Part shown: positions 9,801 to 20,640 of the stretch, one piece after another | Layout of the letters: the number at the start of each line of letters is the position of its first letter | Numbering within the stretch: position 1 is the stretch's first letter | Assembly: GCA_963693285.1 (NCBI GenBank) | Contig: OY848921.1 | Coordinates: forward strand, 434,001-498,000 | DNA length: 64,000 bases | From: Xestospongia muta | Taxonomy: Eukaryota > Porifera > Demospongiae > Haplosclerida > Petrosiidae | Reading direction: 5' to 3' | Notes under the pieces: generated by a model | Seen by the model: the letters and a program-made list of their open reading frames with translations, nothing else | Told to the model about the DNA's origin: nothing | Database searches by the model: none | Translations under genes and position numbers: made by a program

Positions 9801-12800
9801 ATGGCATTACCTACTCTAAAACCATATTATGTGACAAGAGCATGTAGTCGAGGTGGTGGGGGTGGACCAGATTCAGTTAGGGTGAGAAGAATGGCTGAAA
9901 GAAGAATGCAAGATGAAGAGAGATATCAACAATGGAGCAAAAATAACAGATATTTTAAAACAGCTGAAGTTAATAGTCAAAAACAAAGAGAGTGGACATC
10001 AGATACTTGTTTTGAAGACAGGTGGGTATAAATATATATGTACATTTACATAACACATGTACATTTACATGGATATATCATGTTAAAGTACATGTAAACT
10101 AAGATATTGTAATGTGTTTATTCCGAGAAAACTTGATATCATTTATTTAAACAGCTGTAGTATTGAGTAAGACATTAAAGTACACAATATAATGTACACG
10201 TGTTTCCATTTGTGCAACAGCTGCAATATATTATGTAATAAGAAGAACATATGTTACTATATTCCATAGTATGTTACTACACTATACATTTCTTGTTCAC
10301 TGACAAATAGCATGAGTGCTTGTCGTAAGAACATAGATAAGGAGCTTAGAGCAAAGAGACTACGAGAGAGACAAGACAAGTTACGAGAACTATTAGATAA
10401 AGAGAACCATCAATTAGAGGTAAGTGAATCACTATATAGATCATGTGATAGTCATGTGATGTCTATAGATTGAACTTAAGTCTCTTTCTCCTGATAAGAA
10501 AATAGAGATGAAAGAAAGGTAACTTAAGGACACCATCAATAATACTAACTTTATTAATGTCATTATATACACTTAACTGTAATAATAAAATGTGATAGTA
10601 AGAAATCAGAGATAGATAAATGTTGTAGTTATATTAAAATGTTATAATATTTTATATAACACTTACTTATGTTATATAGAGCTGATGAACTAAGATCTGC
10701 TAGAGAGGAACGTCGAAAACTGGTGAGTAAACAAAATATATAATTATACTACCAAGAATTAAGGCATATTAAACCTGTTTGAGATATTAACATTTATATT
10801 AACTATTGTGTTATTTTGTGTCTCTCTAGTTGGCTGATGAGAAACTACGAGAACATTGGGTATCTAATTGTCCTGAGTTACGGGAACTTGAGTCTCGTCA
10901 AATGGAGAGAAGAACTCATGAAGAATGGGAACATCAGAAAGAAAGAAAAAAACAAGTAAGTACTAAAGTTCTCCATGTTACGACTCCTTCAAGAGGCGGG
11001 GAGACATGATGGTGTGATAGTTAGACTATCTTCATTTATTATGTCTTACCTTTTAGTTAGGAGAGCAAGAAAGAATAGAGAAAGAACAGTGAGTAACTTC
11101 TTTCTACAGAAGTTGTACTAGTCTCTGTCACCCATCTCTGTAGATATGAACTGAAGTTAGAGCAACAAAGATTAGAAGCTTTGAGATTTGAAGAAGAAGA
11201 AAAGGAGAGAAAAAAGAAGTAATATAGAGTAGTAGATATAAATTAGCAAGAATCATATCATGTACTTTTATCATAATGTCCAAATTTGGCTATGGTAGCA
11301 AGTATGATATAATCGTGTGAAAATACATGTGACATAATCACAAGGGACTGTGTTATAAGGTTTTTCCTATATAGGGCAGAGCAGGATATAGCTCAACAGT
11401 TAAGGAAACAGATGTTAGAGATCAAGTCAAGAGAAGAAGAAGCTATATTATTGGAACATGAACAAGCTCTATTGTTAAAAGAGAAATTAGCATTAGGGAA
11501 AGCAGTAAGTTACCACATACTATCTGTTAGTATTAATGGTATTATAGTATTTAATAATGTTATTGTAATGTCTTTTTGTTTCAGGAAGAGCAAAGAAAAC
11601 AACTAGAACAAAAACAAAGACAACAAGAGTTTGGGTAATTAAATTAGCTATGAATATTAAACAAGCTATGAATATTATTATAAGATTATGTCATATCATG
11701 CAATCTATGCATGATGTATATGTGCATAGTTGCATGATATGACAATTTTTTAACTGAATATATAAAACAAAAGTTGCTTTGTTTTACACACTCTAATATG
11801 TCATATTTATAGTCGCCGTTTGATAAAACAAGCAAAGTCCCAGTTAAGAAGAAGATGTCAGCAAATACAAGAGAGTTTAGTAAGAGATACATGCATTCCT
11901 TGATACATTCTATAATTACATCTACATGTCAATGTAGGAGTTAGATTTGCAAATATTGGAGGAGTTAGCAGCCAAAGAGGAAGAAGAGAAGATAGCAAGG
12001 ACAGCAAGATGTGAAGCAGAGAGAGCAGATGCACAATATATGAGAGATATAATGATGAAACAACTTGAACTGGAAAGACAAAGAGAGGCAGAGTTAGAGA
12101 TCATTTATCAGTAAGTGTGATTTCAGTCCTTTGATAATACTATAATAATTTCATAAGATGATGTAATATGTGTGTGATAACCACATGGTGCATAGTGTTT
12201 AAAGTAGTTAACTATGCACCACAATCATATGACCTTTGAAGTGATAATTATGCAACCTTTGCTATATAAGCAGAGTAAGTTAATTAGTGGATGTTATATT
12301 TAATCTTTGATATCACTTTCATCATCTGCTTCCAGAAAAATCTAGATATGTGTAAGTTTTCTTTTGATCTCTATATAGAGAGGAAGCTTCAAAGCTTTGG
12401 TCAAAGAGAGAAGCTGAATGGGAGAGAGAGAGACATGCTCGAGAGAGTCTAATGGCCGAGGTGTTAGCTGAGAGACAGCTACAACTGAAAGAAAAAATGT
12501 CAGAACTAAAAAGTCAACAATTGGAAAATATAGAGAAGAGAGAGGAATTGTTAAAAGATATGGAACTAGCTAATCAACTCACTTCTCGTGAAAATAAAAG
12601 GAAAATTGAGGAACAAAAGCAAACAAGATTTACATTACAATCACAAGTAAGTATATAATTAAATGTACTGAGTAATTAATTATATTAATATAATATATAG
12701 AGTGAATTAATATTTAATATTTAATATATTACATGTAGATATCAGAAAGGAGAAAGAAACAAGAGATAGCAGAATTAGAGAAAGAAAAAGAGTTACAACA

Positions 12801-13046
12801 CCAAAGGTAAGTCAACATTACCATATACAATAATAGCATGTAGTAAATACAGTTGTGTTTAATATTTAAGTACATACAACTGTGTTAATAGTGGATGCTT
12901 GAACAGTTCAGCATTAACAGCTTGTTCTGTTCAGGTTATTAGATGAGGAATATAATGCTAGAGTGAGAGAAGAAGCAGCCATTATTACAACTCGTAATCA
13001 ACCCAGATATCATCCTAAACCCAAACCTCAATATGTATGGTACTGA
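9801..13046 (+). CDS. TCHP: Trichoplein (keratin-filament-binding / centriolar coiled-coil protein), 14 exons
   Basis: 507 residues (human 498). Trichoplein sits at the centriole and desmosomes and restrains ciliogenesis through Aurora A (family knowledge). Exons: 9801-10021, 10311-10419, 10469-10518, 10680-10722, 10830-10955, 11057-11088, 11144-11218, 11375-11504, 11585-11634, 11813-11879, 11938-12110, 12379-12646, 12739-12806, 12935-13046. The N-terminus MALPTL and the block QQWSKNNRYFKT resemble the vertebrate protein. The body is almost continuous charged coiled coil, including LADEKLREHWVSNCPELREL and LWSKREAEWERERHARESLM. The end is NQPRYHPKP.. followed by WY. Every junction keeps frame. 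Parts of exons 10-14 and the 3' flank have been copied elsewhere (5.8, 37.3 and 38.1-39.0 kb). Confidence 0.94.
11689..11744. repeat. Imperfect 56-bp hairpin in TCHP intron 9
   Basis: Arms TGTCATATCATGCAA..CTATGCA and TGCATAG-TTGCATGATATGACA pair with one unpaired base around an 11-bp loop. It may be a remnant of a small foldback element. Confidence 0.8.
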
Positions 13047-13840
13047 CAATAATTAATATAATTAACTAACTATAAATATAATTATAATTATACATACTGA
13101 CTCAGCTTTTGCTGAATGCAGCTCTGTCACTTATGTTACTATTAATAGCATAAGTTACTATTTATAGTGTGCTGAATTGTGACATTGCCTATGCTTTTAG
13201 CTTCAACAAATCAAGTTGAGGTTCTCCCCTCAATTTATCTTTTAATGATAGAATGAATTGTATACCTGGTATATAAGATATCAGTTGTAATGGTAGTCCC
13301 TTTACTATATCTTTGAATTGTTTGTGATTTTTCTGACATTGAATGTAGATAGAGTTGATCCAATGAGTGAAATAAGTAGATATAGAAAGCCTTTATATGA
13401 TAATATGAGAACTGTATTGAGGAGAGATGTGATCGATAAACTAGTTGTTACATGATGGAATGACCTGAATATTAAAACTACAAAGGCTTTACCTAGATTG
13501 GTAGTTGTTTACTTAGCGCTCTCCTCTGAGTGTAACTGACCTATAAAGAAGACAAAATCATTGTTATAATGTGGTCATATAGGAGGTTTATGGTTAACCT
13601 CACCTTTGGTCTTGGTTGTCATAACATTAGGTCATGGGTCAAAACAGGTGATGTTATGTCACACACAGGTCATGCTGATTACAAATTGCATCACTTTCTA
13701 GAAGTGATGATGCACTTGTGGGAATAATTCTGATGAATATACTATTCATTTAATTGATATGCTTAGTATCCATATATATCAAATGAGAGAGAAAGGGAGG
13801 ATAGAGAGAGAGAGAGAGATGAGGTTGAAATTCTTGTTTC
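13047..13840. other. Intergenic region with a locally duplicated block
   Basis: No gene seen. The stretch 13080-13350 is present again at about 14920-15180 (same strand). Part of it (13047-13240) is also present inverted at about 37900-38120 beside a TCHP copy. A short GA run lies at 13805-13819. Confidence 0.75.
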
Positions 13841-14494
13841 TTAAATTACCCAGTGAATCTGTCCTTTAGCATTAGCAAGATGGGTAATAGTGAAGTAGTT
13901 ATCAATTGCATTTAGAGAAGAGAGAGGAGGTAAAGATGAGATACAGATAATAGGTTTGCCTGTATTAGAGGATAAGCAGTAAACCATTTGCCCATCTTTC
14001 TTTTCTATTGTCTCTTCAACTGGTCTGTTAGCATTAAAATGTTTTGAAGTCACAACAACTTCATTACCAGTAGCAGGAACGCTTAATTCTTCAGTTGGTT
14101 TAGAATAATATGGTGATTGCACTTTAGTGTTTATAGTAGAGTTGATAGAAAGACGGTTATGTTCTTGAGTTTGTGGTCTTTGTCCATGTTGTGCTGTAAA
14201 TGTATTGAATTCAGTGGAAGGTATACCAACAATTTCAGAATTTTGTGGATGTCGACGTACGTGTGAGGGGTCGAAATCCTGGCCATTATTCACTGCCATT
14301 GTAGGAACAACTTGAAACTTTGCATTTTCATGTTGTAACAAACCATTTACATCTATATCATCATGCACATTGTCAATGTTTTCATTGTTCCCTTCTACTC
14401 TTTGGATGCTACCTTCATTTGCCTGTGGTAGCTCCATTGAAGAGTAACCAAGTGAAGTAACCTCTTCATTACTCAGTTCACATCCTTCCAACAT
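13841..14494 (-). CDS. Unrecognised acidic protein or terminal exon, 217 aa
   Basis: Open frame starting MLEGCELSNEEVTSLG. A possible splice acceptor (TTACTCAG) precedes it, so it may be the last exon of a longer gene. It is rich in N, S, T and E, with no membrane segment. Its end, NYFTITHLANAKGQIHWVI, resembles the tail of the repeat-rich membrane genes at 23093 and 29534 (NYLTTAQVATIP then QSRWVIWSL), so I place it in the same lineage-specific family. Function unknown. Confidence 0.5.
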   Translation of the reverse strand: MLEGCELSNEEVTSLGYSSMELPQANEGSIQRVEGNNENIDNVHDDIDVNGLLQHENAKFQVVPTMAVNNGQDFDPSHVRRHPQNSEIVGIPSTEFNTFTAQHGQRPQTQEHNRLSINSTINTKVQSPYYSKPTEELSVPATGNEVVVTSKHFNANRPVEETIEKKDGQMVYCLSSNTGKPIICISSLPPLSSLNAIDNYFTITHLANAKGQIHWVI

Positions 14495-15782
14495 TTTCTT
14501 ATCTGAGTAAGTGGGTTGTCTTGCTACCTTTGAGCCTTGTGTGGGAAAGAAACTACTTAGTATGGTAGATTTTTAATTGACCTAGAATATTAGAGGCTAA
14601 GATTCATTTGTAGGACTGTTCCCTTACCTTCAAAGAGAAGGAGGATCTTCCTAAGAGAATCACTATACCGTATGATGCAATCTATAAAAAACATGCCTAT
14701 GTTTGGTCATTTCTATAATTAGCAATTACACTTTGCTACTATATTTAGACTGTCATGTGCTGTAGAGCAATCTGATTTCAGTTCATTTCTAGAGTTTGAT
14801 ATTTTAGCATAAACAGAGGCTTTCATTAACTAATGGACATATTCTTGTTTTTATTTAAAGATTTCTAAATTTAATTATGCATGATGTGTTAAAATATATA
14901 CTTAAATGTTTATGTCACTATTATTATTACAAGTTACTATTTATTTTTGTCTGTATGTTGTGTACTTTATGATATTGCCCATAATTCTAGCTTTAATTGA
15001 TTATAATCCTACTCATTATCAGTTGTGTATCTTGAGTTTGCCCCTTCAATTTATCTGTTATTGATAAAATTAATTATTTACCTGGTATATATAAGATATC
15101 AGTTGTAATGGTAGTCAGTCCCTTTACTATATCTTTGAATTGTTTGTGATTTTTCCAACATTGTCTGTAGTTAGAGTTGAGAATATGAGGACTGCATTGA
15201 GTATAACAACAAGACATGTGACTAAGAATAGTTGTTATTTGATTTAATAACTATAATAACCCTACCGTAGCCCTACCATAGTAAATACATAGAGTGCCAG
15301 CCCTGTTCAACAGAATGGAGTGAATTAGGTATTATGCAGGGATCATGTTATCCTACTTTCCCTATAGTTTCTTAAATTATATTCATACATATATATTAAT
15401 ATAATTCATACAATCACAGGGCCTATGATGTAATAAGTCAGCTGACCTATTGCATCATAGAGCTTGTGATTGTCAGCTGATGGGAGTGGTGGTAATGTGC
15501 TTGTTTTGTTTCTAGAACTACTATTGAGTAATTGTTGTGCAATCTTTATTAATAGAATCACATGAAATTTTATTAAATTAAAAATTCATTAAAAATGAGA
15601 GCATGATACAAAATTTAGAACACAATACCTGTGTTTGACATTTCAAATGTTTGCCTGGGTATAGGTTTGAATGGGTATAGGTTTGAATGGGTATACAAGA
15701 AATAAAAGTGATACGTGCATTGCTACCCTATTTAGATAGCTATAGTTGGATGATATTGCTTAGTGTAAACTGTCTTGTTATA
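14495..15782. other. Intergenic region with duplicated block and palindrome
   Basis: No coding signal seen. It holds the second copy of the 13080-13350 block (about 14920-15180) and a 62-bp palindrome (15411-15472). Confidence 0.7.
15411..15472. repeat. 62-bp imperfect palindrome centred on CAGCTG
   Basis: CAATCACA at the left end pairs with TGTGATTG at the right. The inner arms CTATGATGTAATAAGTCAG and CTGACCTATTGCATCATAG pair with two mismatches, giving a nearly spacer-free cruciform-capable sequence. Confidence 0.85.
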
Positions 15783-16391
15783 TCATTTTATAACTAATTC
15801 TGCTTGGTCACGATCTCCAGTCTCTGACTTAGGTTTAGTGTATTGGTTTGTGACTTGAGGTGAGCTTGGATCAAGCGACGCAAGATTGGGATACAAGCTG
15901 CTTGACTCAAACGACTGTTTTAAATAGAACAATTCAGCAGCAGATTTTGTGGGGTTTTTTTCTTGATGGTTGACTATTAAAACTAATTCTGCTGGGTCAC
16001 GGTATCCAGTTTCTGACTCTGGTTTAATGTAATTTCTGAGTCGAAGTGAATGGCTTGGGTCTGAAGGTTTGTCAGAGAACAGTTTAGCAGCAGAATCTGT
16101 ATGCTCTTTCTTTCTTGAACATATGCCATCTTCATTAAAGGGCTGTATGGTATTTCCTGTATTGGGTATTATCATACCCTCAGGGCCATCTCTTTCAGGT
16201 AGACTTTGTACTGTAGTACCATTTCCATTTGCTTCCACGGGTGTAGTTGACTTAACCAGTAAGTCTTTTCTTTGTAGTGCTTCCTTCCCTTTAGCTGCTT
16301 TCTCTTCGAATTCCTGAATCGCTTTTCCAGGAAGATGTAAGTTGCTTGTTGACATATTTAAGTGTCTTGTGATTTTAGTAACTATATTCAT
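15783..16391 (-). CDS. Unrecognised hydrophilic protein or terminal exon, 202 aa
   Basis: Open frame MNIVTKITRHLNMSTSNLHL.. preceded by a good acceptor (TTTTTCAG at about 16396). It contains an internal duplication: YIKPESETGYRDPAELVL and YTKPKSETGDRDQAELVI, with companion segments TDSAAKLF and TKSAAELF. The composition is charged and soluble. No known domain recognised. Confidence 0.5.
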   Translation of the reverse strand: MNIVTKITRHLNMSTSNLHLPGKAIQEFEEKAAKGKEALQRKDLLVKSTTPVEANGNGTTVQSLPERDGPEGMIIPNTGNTIQPFNEDGICSRKKEHTDSAAKLFSDKPSDPSHSLRLRNYIKPESETGYRDPAELVLIVNHQEKNPTKSAAELFYLKQSFESSSLYPNLASLDPSSPQVTNQYTKPKSETGDRDQAELVIK

Positions 16392-16440
16392 TGCCCTGAA
16401 AAATTAATATTAAGGTGTCGTTTCTGTTCTACAGCTTCCG

Positions 16441-16501
16441 TTAATAAAGGTATAATAAACATTTATAATTTAATTATAAATGTTTATTATACCTTTATTA
16501 A
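16441..16501. repeat. Perfect 61-bp palindrome
   Basis: Two exactly complementary 30-base arms (left arm begins TTAATAAAGGTATAATAAAC) flank a single central T at 16471. It lies between two unrecognised minus-strand ORFs. Confidence 0.95.
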
Positions 16502-16702
16502 AATTAAGCTCATTTAGTGTTCAGATTTTCTAAAATATTATACAACAATAAAATGATACTTATTATATCATAATCTAATACAAAAATTACAATTCTGTCA
16601 CATTTTAATCATTGTGTTGTGTATTTACATGTAAATGTTTACATGTACTATTAGCACAAACACAATACAATACAGTTTTTCGAATGTTTTGTGCACGGCT
16701 TT

Positions 16703-17674
16703 CTATTGAAGATCAGGTCGAGATAGCATATTAGTCTCATACATGTGTATATTGTGGAATAGCTCATTATTATAATTTGATGACAGTTCCGAAGTGGTAT
16801 GAAAAGAACTAGTGTAACTATTTAAAACTATCAAGTTATTTTGTGTTAGATATGCTTCTTGTGATACAGCTATTTCCATTGGATTAGGATCACCAGATTC
16901 CAGTACTGAATTATAAAAATAATTTATTGACTGGTTGGAGTCTGTTGAAGTTACATTACTTTGTGTTGTGTTTTGTGATACAACTGGTTCCATTGGATTA
17001 GGATCACCAGATTCTGGCTCAAAATTATAAATATAACTGTAATCACAATAGTGATTTATTGATTGGTTGGAATCTGTTGAAATACTACGATAAAATGTGG
17101 GAATGGAATAATTGACTGCTTGACTAATGGGTGAAGATTGATGGTATAAATGTTCGGCAGGTTCTTGTAAATGTCTGGGAGGTTCTTCAGGTAAATGTGA
17201 ATGTCTGGGAGGTTCTTCAGGTAAATGCGAATGTCTGGGAGGTTCTTCAGGTAAATGCGAATGTCTGGGAGGTTCTTCTGGTAAATGCGCATGTCTGTGA
17301 GGTTCTTCAGGTAAATGCGAATGTCTGGGAGGTTCTTCAGGTAAATGCGAATGTCTGGGAGGTTCTTCAGGTAAATGTGAATGTCTGGGTTCTTCAGGTG
17401 AATGTGAATGTCCAGGAGGTTCTCTAGGTGAATGTGAATGTCTGGCAGGTTCTTCAGCTGAATGTAACCATCCACTAGATTGTCGAGGTGATCCTATGAA
17501 AGGTGCTATAATATTATTGACTATATTCACATCATGTTCTGCCGTCTCAGTTCCTCTATCATTTGAAACTAATATATCTGTAGCTTCTTCTGGTGAAACA
17601 AACACTGTAGCAAGCAACTCATCAATTGATTCTTCTTCTTCGCTGGTTTCTAGGTAGTCGACTTGTACTTCCAT
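16703..17674 (-). CDS. Unrecognised repeat protein with His-Ser-His-Leu-Pro-Glu-Glu-Pro repeats
   Basis: Start chosen at the first ATG of the frame (17674; MEVQVDYLETSEEEES). A possible acceptor GATAG lies directly upstream, so it may instead be a terminal exon. An acidic N-terminus is followed by about ten 30-bp tandem repeats (17150-17460) encoding HSHLPEEPPR and variants. A Ser/Asn/Tyr-rich C-terminal part repeats SGDPNPMEx(V)VSQ with STDSNQSIN. No membrane segment. The repeat period is a multiple of three, so copy number can vary without frameshift. Confidence 0.5.
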   Translation of the reverse strand: MEVQVDYLETSEEEESIDELLATVFVSPEEATDILVSNDRGTETAEHDVNIVNNIIAPFIGSPRQSSGWLHSAEEPARHSHSPREPPGHSHSPEEPRHSHLPEEPPRHSHLPEEPPRHSHLPEEPHRHAHLPEEPPRHSHLPEEPPRHSHLPEEPPRHSHLPEEPPRHLQEPAEHLYHQSSPISQAVNYSIPTFYRSISTDSNQSINHYCDYSYIYNFEPESGDPNPMEPVVSQNTTQSNVTSTDSNQSINYFYNSVLESGDPNPMEIAVSQEAYLTQNNLIVLNSYTSSFHTTSELSSNYNNELFHNIHMYETNMLSRPDLQ

Positions 17675-18748
17675 TTCTATCTTTACAGTAAACACTTACG
17701 ATATTCATTTTATTCATTAAATGGGAAGCTTGTGTCAACCATCTCAACCCATAATACATACCACAGTTGTTTTGTAGGTTTCTTTGTAAGATTGGGTGAC
17801 TAAAGTATCCCCTTTAACTGTAGCTACCCTATAAGAGATAGTTATAATGTGGTCATTTTAGGTGTTTTGTTTCTTAGAGGCTATGCAGGTAAAAATACCA
17901 TTTGTTGATATAACCTTCTTTTACCTTTAATGGATTTTTTCTTTAAATATTAAATAATAAATGAGAAGCATTAATATTGTTAATATTATTGTTAATAATA
18001 TTGTTAATATTGTTAATATTGCCTCTTATTTATTTTGTTCCTTTGTTTTCTCAAAAGTTTTGTTATCTTTAGAGTCTTAGAGGTTTTTCCTTACCTCTTA
18101 AAATTACTTTTTCTCTCTAATTACAAATTCTTGCTAAATAAAGGACTTTGCTTATTAAAAAAGTTACAAATTTCTTGTCAAATAAAATCATTTGTTAATT
18201 TGTTATTATTAAGTTATGAATAAATGGGAAATATAATGATTAAAGTAATTATATAATTGATAATGACAGGAGCAATAGAGACAATAAATGACAATGTTAA
18301 CAATATAATGATGACATTGATGCTATAAGTGATATGATCTGTTATAAGAAAAATTGTGAAGATATGATAGAAGATGATTAAATATGAAAGGATGTAGAAA
18401 CAATGTTAAATGTATTGCAAAGACATTCTACCTGTGTACTTGTATTTAAAATGTATTATGCCACATTTCATTTATATATATATGTTAATCTGTCCTTTAA
18501 TGATGTACTAGTCTACATTATTAGAAGAGACATCTGATGTTGTGTTACATGTACATATATTAATGTTGAAGGAGAGATAAACTAACTAGATTGGATTATC
18601 AGATGTTTTACCTGTTGTTTGTGTGAGATATGGTTCTATTTATAGTTCTAATTATAGTGGATTATTGATTGATTGGATCAACGGAGGATTTTTTAAAGGC
18701 TCTATCTTTCAAGATAGGTTGGACTGCAGGTGATGTACAATTGTTCTG
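17675..18748. other. AT-rich intergenic region
   Basis: Contains a TAATATTGTTAATATT-type simple repeat near 17970-18025. At 18480-18560 a stretch resembles 20950-21010 near the truncated membrane gene. No convincing gene. Confidence 0.6.
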
Positions 18749-19306
18749 TTACTTAGATGTCATCCAATATTTCCTCCCATCAGTCGATGGCGGTATGTCT
18801 ACAGCATTTTTATGATGATACAGATAACAATCATTTGAAGATGGTTTGTAAAAAGGGCAAACCAATGAGGTCTCTTTGTTAGACAATGCATTAACTGATT
18901 TGGTATCTTTTGAAAAGACCAGCATACTAGTAGCTGGACTGGATGGACATGTCTCCTGTTTTATTTCTTTTTTATCAAATGATGGAGCTAATATAAGTGA
19001 ATTTTCTGATTCATCAACTTGTGGACTATGTTCGCATTGTGAGACAAATAGATTGGATACAGTGGTAGGAATGGTAGTCATTTCGGAGTCTGGTGGATTT
19101 CGATTGAATTGACCAGAAGGCTGGCCATTGTTGTCGGGTGAAGGATCAATTTCTAACTTGGTTTTTTCATATTTTCCTAATGACACGTGTGCCATATCAG
19201 GATCAGGATCAGGATCAGTAGTTTTATTTTCATTTCCTTCATCAATAATCACGTTTTCTATTGAGCTATCACCATACAAGTCGTCTTTATGCTCATCATC
19301 ATTCAT
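18749..19306 (-). CDS. Unrecognised acidic protein related to the repeat-membrane family, 185 aa
   Basis: Open frame MNDDEHKDDLYGDSSIEN.. with a possible acceptor (ACCAACAG) directly before it. It carries a DPDPDPD run. Its end, YHHKNAVDIPPSTDGRKYW, corresponds to the conserved block HAVDVYVPPCRINYRHW repeated in the long C-terminal exons at 23093 and 29534. It is either a small family member or the last exon of one. Function unknown. Confidence 0.5.
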   Translation of the reverse strand: MNDDEHKDDLYGDSSIENVIIDEGNENKTTDPDPDPDMAHVSLGKYEKTKLEIDPSPDNNGQPSGQFNRNPPDSEMTTIPTTVSNLFVSQCEHSPQVDESENSLILAPSFDKKEIKQETCPSSPATSMLVFSKDTKSVNALSNKETSLVCPFYKPSSNDCYLYHHKNAVDIPPSTDGRKYWMTSK

Positions 19307-20640
19307 TCTGTTGGTATAAGGATGAGATCACTCAAATTCATAGATTATCTAATAAGAGAACCTACTTGTACTTTGAGGTGTTGGTTCTTTTCATTTCAGC
19401 TTGAATTTTTAATGAGATCACTACAAGATTCCAAAACAATTGTAGACAAAACTTTTTTAGTTTAAGGGTGTGACTTATCACAACTCACGTGATCATAAAT
19501 TGTGTTACGTCACATCCACATAACACCTGTTGTGGTAGTATTCAGATATAAGAGATAAGAGTTGAATAAACTGGAGGACTGCTACATGAAACCACATGCA
19601 TACAAGTTATGGTATATGGACATGTTGTTAAATCAGTTTTGTTAATACAACAATATTCATTATTAAATATTATAGATATCATGTTATGTTATATGGGCTA
19701 TGATTGATTACTACATTGTTATGTACACAATGAGCCCACTAATGTGTAGTACAAATCATTATTATAATTAATGTGTAAGATGTATTTACTGTGAATTGGG
19801 TACTTATTTTGAAGACTATGTTTTTAATGATGAGAAACACCAGCAGTCTTACTAACATGATAACCTATAATGAATATAATAGATGATTACAATACAGGCC
19901 TTAAAAACAATTTGTCCAATTCCAAAGTAAATGCATACATTAAATTTTACATCTAGATATGTGAGAGTCAGCATGCTATCATGCACAATATAGCATGTAG
20001 AATTTGTAATGTCGGTAATGAACTGGTTAAGAGAAGAAACAGATTGTATCTACTATCCATATTATAACACAGTATAGTTAAGAAACCACAACAGTTAATT
20101 TGATGGTGCATTAGTTAAATACATTACATCACATTAATGTTGGAAGACTGCTTAAACAATGTATGTCATTGCAAATTGTCTTTTCTAACCCATCCTAATT
20201 ACTTGTAAATAAATATTTTAAATTTTACTATCATTGTAATTTGATATTAACTACAAATCAGCTTCTGTCTGCCTTCCTTTATTTGTATACAACCAATAGA
20301 ATACCTACAGCTAGTAATAACCAGCAAATAGTGTACAATCTGTTATAGTATTTTCACAAGAAGTCTTTATAAACATTTATTTATAATTTTGTTGTTATAA
20401 ACATATTTACTAGTAATAAAAGTGTTTACAATCGTTCCTAAAGAAGCCATAACAAAAATCAGGGTGTATTTGAGGTCAGAGGTTTATTCCCTTATTATGT
20501 AACTGTGACTTTTATTTTTTATCATTTTAATTGTTATGAACTAGTTAATGTTTGCATCTGAAATCACACATCAATTTGTGATTTATTTAGGATATATCCT
20601 AATTGTGGTCAACTTTTACAATAACTGTATATCCCCTCCA
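19307..20640. other. AT-rich region without recognised gene
   Basis: About 1.3 kb of low-complexity AT-rich DNA between the 185-aa ORF and the truncated membrane gene. No ORF or structured RNA I can support. Confidence 0.6.

Noticed and set aside
12187..12226. Hairpin TGGTGCATAGT / ACTATGCACCA in TCHP intron 11 as a small RNA
   Set aside because: Arms of only 11 bp with no conserved structure or expression evidence. Too weak to call.
17970..18025. TAATATTGTTAATATT clusters as a regulatory or origin-like element
   Set aside because: Simple low-complexity AT repeat without any further supporting feature.
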